From positions 62,001 to 126,000 of the forward strand of contig QZCP01000032.1 in NCBI GenBank assembly GCA_003956705.1: a stretch of 64,000 nt of DNA. Reading direction: 5' to 3'. Shown in pieces: positions 56,133 through 64,000 of this stretch. The notes under the pieces were generated by a model. That model made no database searches. It saw only the letters and a program-made list of their open reading frames with translations, and was not told the origin of the DNA. Made by a program: the position numbers and the translations under genes. This stretch comes from Brevipalpus yothersi. Taxonomy: Eukaryota > Arthropoda > Arachnida > Trombidiformes > Tenuipalpidae. Positions within the stretch are counted from its first letter, which is position 1. Each line of letters opens with the position of its first letter.

Positions 56133-59100
56133 AGTTAGCTGAATCGATATTTTTGAGTGGGCTTCTCTATGATCCTATTTTGCTTTCCCTTTCCCTTTCT
56201 CTCTCTCTCTCTCTTCATTTATCGAGTGGAAAAACAACGTAAAGATGAGGATGCTGATCTCATTCGAAACGGATCAGGTATATCGTTTGCTTATGCAAAT
56301 AAGTCATCCACTCTTCCATGGATATACCAGAGGGAAAGCTTTTCTCTCTCTCTCTTACTATTTTACTCTCTCTTCACTGTATTCTCGTTCCTTTGGCGCG
56401 CTTCAAAATCAAGCTTTTCTTCCTCATCACACCCAGCTTCCAATGGTGATATCCAACAGTGAATTCTCATCATCGTAAACAGTGGTGAAGCCTCTATTTC
56501 AAGTTCTCACGCCCACCGATACTCAGCAAGTCCGCCTTCTCCAGAACTTTAGCCAGATAAACCCAATTCCAAGTGTATTCGATACTCTCTTCATCCCATT
56601 TCTTATTCCATTGGATTCCACTCTTGGGACATTAGAAGAATATTCTCTCTTGAATCAGCAGACAAGAGATTCCTACATGTAATCGTAATGCATCTTAAAT
56701 GTCGGGAATGTTGAAGAGAAGGTGAAGGATGTTGTTCAAAGCTCAAGTTAATTAGAGAAGCTTAAAATCAAGAGGATAAAAAATTAATCAATTTCAAGAG
56801 AGCTTTTCAATTTTTTGTTGCTGTGAAAAATTGCACCTTCAAGAATTCTAATCTTCTTCCCACTTTCCTTGAATTCAATTTCTTTAGCTCCAGAATCCAA
56901 ATCTCTATGCAATTCAAAGATTTTGAAATGAATCTCCTAGTGAGAAGAGTGATTTATTAGGCCTATTTCACCCAAAAAAGCTCAGAATAGCCTCTCAGCA
57001 TGGGCTCATGGAGAGTATTTTTCATAGAATATTTAGCCTTTTAGTTCAATTCCATTCACCGCTAATAATAGCCCTGAGGCATGAAATATTTCGCCTTTCA
57101 GGCAAATAAATCTATTATTATCCTCTGTAAGAAAATGCTGGTCATATCATGAATGTCTGTTGGAATGGACATGGCCATGAGAGCATGAGTCTATGGAAAA
57201 TACTGAATAAAATATAAAAACCTTTCAAAGGGAAATGGTATCAGAAAATCACCGAGATCCTGAGCCAAGATATCAATACGATGAGAAAAAGGTTGAAAAT
57301 ACATTCAAAGTTGAGCTTGACATGTTTACTTTCAGTTACCTACTGACAAAGCTAAAGAAAACTAAAAATAAAAACTAAAAAGAGAGCCTCTTTCCTACTA
57401 GAGAAGGAATCTGTGTTAAAATCTTGCAGTTTACAGGAAAACTACACATAGATGCCAGTTCTTTTGGCCTTTTCTTTTGGGCATGTTTATGTGAAGATAT
57501 CTTACATACTGTACTATTTTCACAGCCTTCTCTGCCATCTCATCTCAACTTTTTCATCGATAATCCTCTAGGATAAATGAAAAGTCAGTACTGGAGATGC
57601 TGATTCCTCTTAGATTGTGATACAGCTTTAGGAGCATTTTCATTTGATCGCATTGAAATTTTCTTTCCAGATACTTTTCACAATGTTTCTATGATTAGGA
57701 ATTTGATTTGGAAGGTAGAGTTGAAAAATCTTATGAGCTCAAGTGGAAAAACTTATAGTGAGATGCTGACTGTGCTTTATTCTAAATCATTTTTGATTGA
57801 ATTTTTTCCTCTCACCAGAATCATATTCTCTTACTTTGCTTCTCCTTTCCCAGGATCTGAAAAAACCCAAATTCTATGATTTGAACAATTCATGTCAGGA
57901 ACGGAAAGAAATTTCTTTTCTCTTATCCCATTATGCATTCAATCTTGATTTTGTTATCAATGAAAAAATCTCATTTAATATTCTCTCTATTTGGAATTGG
58001 AATACATGCTTGTCGACGATATCCAATATAACATTCAGAATCATATGATATTCATGATATTTTTCTCTTCTTCTTCGTTTGCCCCAGAAAATTACAACAA
58101 AAAGAAGATGCCAAAATACTTCGGCATCGAGCGTTTCTTAAGCGAACTGACACCTTCATCGGTGAACGTGAAGGTTTGTCAAAATATGTGGATCCTGATG
58201 TGTGTGCATGCTGCAATCTGTCAAAGCGTTACACTATCGCCGTCCTGACTTCCATTGGATTCATAATCAGTTTTGGAATCCGTTGCAATTTGGGAGTAGC
58301 TTCGCTTAAGATGTTCAATGAAACTAACGTCGGTACGGTAAGTAATGATAATTTTCACTGGTGGAAGCTTCTACATGTTGTCAGTTGTTGACAGTGTTGA
58401 CAATCCTCTTAGAAATTTATTCACGATGAGTAAGTTTTTCGAATTTTTTTGAGCACTCTACACTGTACATGGTATACTTTCCAAAAGTATCACTCTACGG
58501 TTACCAAAGATCCAAGTGGAATATCACAAAGTTTTTCAGTGAACACAAAAAAATCCTACTCGCAGAGTATAAGAAGAGAGGATGGTACTCGATAGTGGGC
58601 TATGAAGCTACTCGGTTAAGGGGAGAGAGAGAGAACAGACAGATCAATATATCGATTTGTGGCCTGGAATACTCTGACTCCAATGTGTATATGCCATTGC
58701 TTTCTCTTTTCCCATGTACGTGAAGCTGTACACCATATACAAGTTGAAACAGAGTGGCTCTTAAATTGTTCTAGATAGATAGAGATAGAGAGAGAGAGAC
58801 AGAAAGAGAAAGAGAAAGAGAGAGAACTCTAATGGCAAAGACTGCTATCCTTTAGCCATACATTTTGGATCAACTATTATATTGGTGAATGGCAATCCTG
58901 ATCTTTACCCACTTTCCTGCACTTTCTCTCATCGAAGCTAGTCAGAACGATTTTGAATCACATGAGAGGAGAAGAAATAATAGAAGAATATATATATTTA
59001 TAAAAGAGCGTCAAGGGCCTCGAGAGAAGCCTTTTGAATTGCTATGAAGATCATTGATAAAGTTGATTCTGATTGAAGAGTGAGAGTGATTTCGTACCTG

Positions 59101-60711
59101 AATCTGATGGAGATAAGATTCCTTATATATTCGATTGATACTCTCTCTCTCTTTTTTTCTTTTTCTCTCTCTCAAAATAGAGGGAGAAAAAAGTGATGAT
59201 TAAAGAAACCTTCTATTCATGGCCTAAGGTAATTGACTTGGTTATTACTTTCCCGTTTTTCGATATATTGTGTGTGTGTGAGAAAGTGAGATCTTGTTCA
59301 TCAGCCACTACGAAATTGGAGTGAAAAATTTTCTTCTCCTCAAACATGAGAGAAAGTTGAGGGAAAAAAGAAAATAACAAATACACACACATATCCATAT
59401 ATGAAGCTCTCTTTTCATTTGAGAATGTTAGAGAAGATGATAAGATTTTTTTGTGAACCCATAACATGATGACTCTATCCTCAAGCTAAGATACGCTATG
59501 GAATAAAGCTAAATGGCGAGAATTCTCTTCTCACTAACAGAACCTTTTATCGCTTGCCAAGAAACAGAAAATCTCTCTCTCTCTCTCTTTCTCTTCAGTC
59601 ATATAGATATTTCTTCTCGATTCTATGTGTATATGGGGGTATGTGTATGTGTGTGTGTGCATGAATACCAAATGCTATATCCTGTATCTCATGGCAGTAA
59701 CTAATGTCAGAATGAATTCACATCAAGCTTGGGGTGTGATTAATTCCAGCATGGAAGGAAAAGAAAATGACATACTGTGAAGAGAGAGAGAGAGAGGAAA
59801 GAGAAAAAAGGAAAGAGGAAAGAATGTCGAGTTGTGAAAAGGAATCCAAGATCTCTTTCTCTTCTCTCAGAATCATGGTGTGTATATCTACCTACCTAAC
59901 TTTGAACAGAATTAACCATGAACACACTTTTGGTCATCTCCTGGATACTCATTTATATTCACTCGATGACTCGTTAATACTCAACGCCACAAGTTCAACA
60001 CATCAAGATAAACATATCATGATATGAGCCAGACATTGGAATTTTATTCCTCTCTTTCAGTTTGTCTTTCTTTTTCGCTCTCTCTCTCTCTTTCTTTCAC
60101 ACAATAATTGTGAAAGCTTATCTTAGTCTCAAATGCATGGCAAATCATGAGTGCAATCAGAATTTCATTTAGACTTCCCGAGTCTGTGGGTATATTTACA
60201 AGTATGAAAATTCAGCACCGTAATAGCATGGTTGATATTTTCTGAAAGTCATGAGCAGCATTTTGACAAAGAAGCTTTTTATCTCCATAAATTGATGCAA
60301 CAATCAGCAATATTGGTCAATGTTTTCATGGTATTGCGTAATTTCAGGGTGTATAGTTTCGCCTTTCTTTTATGCGAGAAGAAAAGTTCAGATATCAGAT
60401 TACAGGCAACGTGAAGAAGCAAAAAAAAGGAATTCTTTATCCTCTAATGGAGAAAAAATTTCCCAATTCTTCATCATAATATCATATCATGATATTGCTC
60501 AGTTAATAACTTGTTCTCACTGGTCCAAAGGTGATGATCGATCTCAGAATATCCGTGCGACCAGCGATACTCCATGATATAATTCGATTGGAATCTCATG
60601 AGGAAGACAAAAGAAGACATGTGAAAAGCTTATAATCATCATTCCAAGTGAAGCTGATGATGTGACCTTAGACTATGCTTGTTACTTCATTGGATCATGT
60701 GTCTTTCTTTC

Positions 60712-60762
<51 letters not shown>

Positions 60763-62337
60763 CTTTCATGATGTTGATCAACTCATTATCTAGAATTTCC
60801 ATTGTATAATCTCTGTGAACATAGGAAGGCTTATAGTTGATTAATTTTCAAATCTCAAAGCTGTATTCCCTTTACCATGCTTACAACATGCTGCTGGAAC
60901 ATTTTGTTGACATAATCACACTGATGAAATGGTTCATCAAGTATTGACCCTTAATACTGGGCCAAAGATTACTGGACAAACTTTTTCCATAATCTTAATC
61001 ATCCTTAATGATCCAACATATGACATCAATTGTGTGTTTGTGAGTATTTCTGATTCGTTATGATGAAAGATGATGGCCATCAAAATTCCTTAATTAGTAG
61101 ATGAGGATTCTGTCAGTGAAATATCGGAGACATGATTCGAAAATTATCATCATCTTTCGAGCTGCTGCTGTGTGAATATCATCAACTCCAAATAATCATC
61201 ATCAGTATGTGACCGGCACACATGTGGGCAAAGCTGATGGAAAAGTGTATACCAAAGATTTCAATGTACTTGAAATCACAAGAATGATCATGCTCTCAAT
61301 GATTACAATCATATTGCTGTTTTTACCTTGTTTTGCGCTTTTTGTCGCTATACGTTTGATTGATTCTTGGGCATGAAATGGGAGAACTCATTTATCCTGG
61401 AAAATGTACTTGCTAGAATGAAGTTCTCTCTCTCTCTCTTCTTTTATACTCATTGAAGCAAAAGTGATTGTCCGTTTGTACACAACTCTTATGGCTCTCA
61501 TTGTGTATCCTGACCAAGCAAGACGAGCTGTTGAAAGAGAGAGGAAGAATCATTACCATGCAAGTACCATAAAGTATGCTCAGAATAGGAGTAAGAAGAA
61601 TGAGGAGAAGAGGAAGAAGAAGAAAAGGAGTAAGACCAAAGGAAGAGAGAAAGTAGAAAGGATCTAGTTTATCTATGTGTGTATGTGTGTTAGAATGCCA
61701 ATACATGGAGAGAGAAAAGTCTGAACGATACTACGGAACAATTGAAGCAGTGGGCATGCAAACATGCTCAAATGCATGAAGATGAAGGGCAAGATTTTGG
61801 ATGGAAAGAAGGATGTGAGGAAGAGAGAGAGAGAGATGGAATGGAAAGATGAAGATGAACGAGAAAAGACATGCTGAGAAAAGCTACTCAATGAGAGGAT
61901 GAACAAGTCTTGAATGTTCGATCGATTTGGGAGGCATCTTCTCGTTGATCGTCATCATCATAACATTTTCTCATCACTCTTTACTCTCTCTCTCGATCTT
62001 ATGAAAAGGAAAGAGTAACGAATGGGCATTGATTCTTTTTTCCATCTCTTTCTTTCACTTTTACTTTCTCTCTCTCTTACTCATTGATCGTTTCGATGAT
62101 GTGATGAAGATGTAACTCAATTTTGTCATACTTCTTGTCCAACTCATGCCATTCCCATTCATGATTCTACCATGATTCTGTCCGTGATACTGACCATTTC
62201 ACTTTATCATTTTCTCGCTCTGATCACTTCTTACTTTCTCTCTCTGTCTTCAGCCTCCTTCTCTAATTGATTCCTTCTTCTTTTGCTCATCTTCTTCATC
62301 ATTCTTCGACCAACAATCTTTGCATGTACAAGACAAG

Positions 62338-62378
<41 letters not shown>

Positions 62379-63859
62379 GAGATAGCTTGAATGGTAACAA
62401 ATCGAGGAATGACTGCTGATTGGTAAATGATTTGATTTAATTCTGACACTAAACAGCTCAGATTCTTTTACTGATTCTACCATATTATTCGCTATTAAGG
62501 TACGCTGTAAATAAGTATTCGCACAAACGGTGTGAATGATCAAATCAGACTGAATCAAATTGTGATTGTTGAGAGAGAAAGAAAGTTTTCACATTGAGTG
62601 AGGACATTGAGTTGAAAAAACTCAATAGTCAAACTATGATAAAAAGGAAATGAAATCAAAAGCCTAAAGGCTATCAACTCTTCCAATGTTGATACAAACT
62701 TCCATCCGTTTTTTTCCTCCACTCATGATGTCCTCCCTATTTGAATAGTGATTCTCGGAATAATATATATATATATATGTGTGTGTGTATTCAAATAAAA
62801 ATTCGATAAATTAATTTACCTATTTTTAGCTGCCAAAATGAGTCAGACTTTGGCAACCTCTTAACCAGACACATCAACGAGACATACTTTTACCCCAATA
62901 TTAGTGGCAGGTATCAAGAGAAACACTCTGATACTGAATCGATGTAAACAATCATGAAAGTAAATTACCCTGAACTTGATAGCCTGATTCCATTTCAAGG
63001 ATGCTGAATTCGTATGGATGCTTAGAGAAGAAGAGATAGAGGACAGAAAGGATAATGTTCTAATGTTTATTTGCTCTTCTTCATCCTAACTTGATCTCTC
63101 CAATGTCATCCATTTCTATGGATGAAAGCTAAAGTTCCCGATGTCTCATAGAATGACTGAAACTTTAAGGAAATGGATACTTAGAATCTCAATGTACATG
63201 TATATATATCTACAGCTTTTATGTCCAAACGTTTTGCCTAGGACACTTGATGTTCGAGTTTTACTATCAACTGGAGCAACAATACATTGGAGACATACCC
63301 AATTGTGTATTACAAGAGTACATCAAAACACAGCTTGATTACAATTTTAAGATCAAAAAGAGTGCCCAAAAGCTCAGAATATTGCTTTGATTACTCTATC
63401 TTCCACAATAATTCGAAATCTCATAAATCCTATTCTTTATGTACTTACCTCAACAGCCATTCAACGAGTCTGCAGTTGGTGAAAGTTTCGAATTTGACTG
63501 GACCTCAGAAACCGTTAGTTTTGTGGACTCAGCCTTCTTCGCTGGCTACCTTGTTACTCAAGTACCTGGAGGATTTATGGCCTCAAAGTATCCTGCAAAC
63601 AGGTATGATAAAAATAAGTACATGTATCATATTATGCGTTCATAGTGTTCTGATGGGTGACCTGGAATGATATTATATTCATTATATTGAGCAAAAATTT
63701 AATTCTTAACTTTTCTCTCTCTCTCTTTTCATTACTTTCCACAGAGTTTTCGGCACAGCAATAGCAATCTCTGCCTTCCTTAATCTTTTCCTTCCTGGTT
63801 CAGCATATTTAGGATCTTCAGCTTTCATATTCATCAGAATTCTTCAAGGCCTGGTTGAG
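48711..63859 (+). CDS. VGLUT/SLC17-like vesicular transporter, 5' part (partial)
   Basis: Major-facilitator anion transporter of the SLC17 family, expected to load glutamate into synaptic vesicles. Visible exons: a frame open from 48711 to donor 48859 (5' boundary unresolved, no in-frame ATG), then 54202..54294, 58088..58337, 63457..63602 and 63745..63859, with the rest beyond the window. All phases match. The N-terminal tail is acidic. TM1 contains [20 protein letters not shown], as in VGLUTs. TM2 has [20 protein letters not shown], then ANRVFG. TM4 has [12 protein letters not shown]. Residues equivalent to rat/human VGLUT2 Arg88, Arg184 and Glu191 are kept, while His128 is Asp (SFVDSAFF). 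Introns are 3.8-5.3 kb, far longer than elsewhere in the window. Another SLC17 anion transporter is the alternative. Confidence 0.88.
51040..51057. repeat. 18-bp perfect palindrome
   Basis: CATCATGATATCATGATG equals its own reverse complement. Its core matches the 22-bp palindrome at 7,733. Confidence 0.85.
53530..53596. repeat. (GA)n microsatellite with an ambiguous base
   Basis: About 67-bp GA tract with an N at 53,583, the only ambiguous base I noticed. It suggests uncertain sequence or collapsed length. Confidence 0.96.
53739..53797. repeat. (CT)n microsatellite, about 59 bp
   Basis: CT tract 142 bp after the GA tract. The two are complementary and could form a hairpin of nearly 60 bp. 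Confidence 0.96.
55698..55755. repeat. (GA)n microsatellite, about 58 bp
   Basis: Uninterrupted GA tract inside transporter intron B. Confidence 0.96.
56092..56129. repeat. (GA)n microsatellite, about 38 bp
   Basis: GA tract in the same intron. Short CT runs follow near 56,200. Confidence 0.95.
60716..60749. repeat. (CT)n microsatellite, about 34 bp
   Basis: CT tract followed by CTTT repeats in transporter intron C. Confidence 0.93.
62336..62381. repeat. Compound (GAAA)n(GA)n repeat
   Basis: About six GAAA units pass directly into a 20-bp GA tract, a compound purine repeat. Confidence 0.92.
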
Positions 63860-64000
63860 GTAATTACTCATAAATTCAATCCACCCACACTATCCATGTG
63901 TTTTCCACCGTACACCATGGTATATACCATAGTTATGCACCTAGAAGCCTGTGAATAGCCCGGTGAATGAGCCTAATTCACTATTGTTCTCAGTATTGAT
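63860..64000 (+). other. Start of next transporter intron
   Basis: Begins GTAATTACTC after ...GLVE and runs off the window. Contains a 14-bp palindrome ATGGTATATACCAT near 63,917. Confidence 0.75.

Larger units (their letters stand above)
54295..58087 (+). other. Transporter intron B, 3.8 kb
   Basis: GTAAGA donor to TTGCCCCAG acceptor. Contains two GA tracts and no supportable nested gene. Confidence 0.8.
58338..63456 (+). other. Transporter intron C, 5.1 kb
   Basis: GTAAGT donor to ACTTACCTCAACAG acceptor. I see no supportable gene inside. It holds CT/GA tracts at 60,716-60,749 and 62,336-62,381 and short ATATCATGATAT palindromes at 60,013-60,026 and 60,484-60,495. Confidence 0.75.

Overview
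The window is eukaryotic nuclear DNA. It carries spliced genes with GT..AG introns (mostly 60-310 bp), AATAAA polyadenylation signals, and animal-specific families: ALIX, dymeclin, TFIIH p62 and a vesicular-glutamate-type transporter. It is AT-rich and scattered with long (GA)n/(CT)n tracts and CAT/GAT-rich stretches. Small introns and tightly packed genes suggest a compact arthropod genome. A mite is my best guess, but that is inference and nothing in the window proves it.

Layout. Positions 1 to about 22,000 hold no gene I can support. They hold long GA/CT microsatellites of alternating orientation, a small CpG-richer island near 10.96-12.48 kb and a 22-bp perfect palindrome. From 22 to 47.4 kb lies a compact gene cluster: ALIX/PDCD6IP (+, 22,006-24,573), about 6 kb of noncoding DNA, a class C seven-transmembrane receptor resembling BOSS/GPRC5 (+, 30,687-32,444), a 155-residue orphan (-, 32,741-33,208), the TFIIH p62 subunit GTF2H1 (-, 33,637-36,260), a secreted repeat-containing acidic protein (-, 38,137-39,057), dymeclin (+, 41,934-44,455) and a GPCPD1-like glycerophosphodiesterase (-, 44,904 to about 47,310). 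From about 48.7 kb to the window end runs the 5' part of a VGLUT/SLC17-type transporter (+). Its exons are separated by introns of 3.8-5.3 kb, and it continues beyond the window.

I rebuilt splice sites by eye from reading-frame continuity and remembered family sequences. ALIX (2 exons), GTF2H1 (2), dymeclin (6) and the GDPD gene (10, including a 16-nt micro-exon) all give uninterrupted frames. The genes are unrelated housekeeping, trafficking or signalling genes, and I see no operon-like pathway. ALIX (ESCRT), dymeclin (Golgi) and VGLUT (synaptic vesicle loading) all act in membrane traffic, but the adjacency is probably incidental.

Most notable for follow-up: the micro-exon; a GDPD gene with no visible starch-binding domain; a VGLUT-like protein with Asp where vertebrate VGLUT2 has the transport-critical His128; a secreted protein with short valine/isoleucine-rich repeats; a structured cluster of inverted repeats at 36.95-37.07 kb; and paired GA/CT arrays able to form long hairpins. 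I found no transposase, CRISPR array, rRNA or convincing tRNA.
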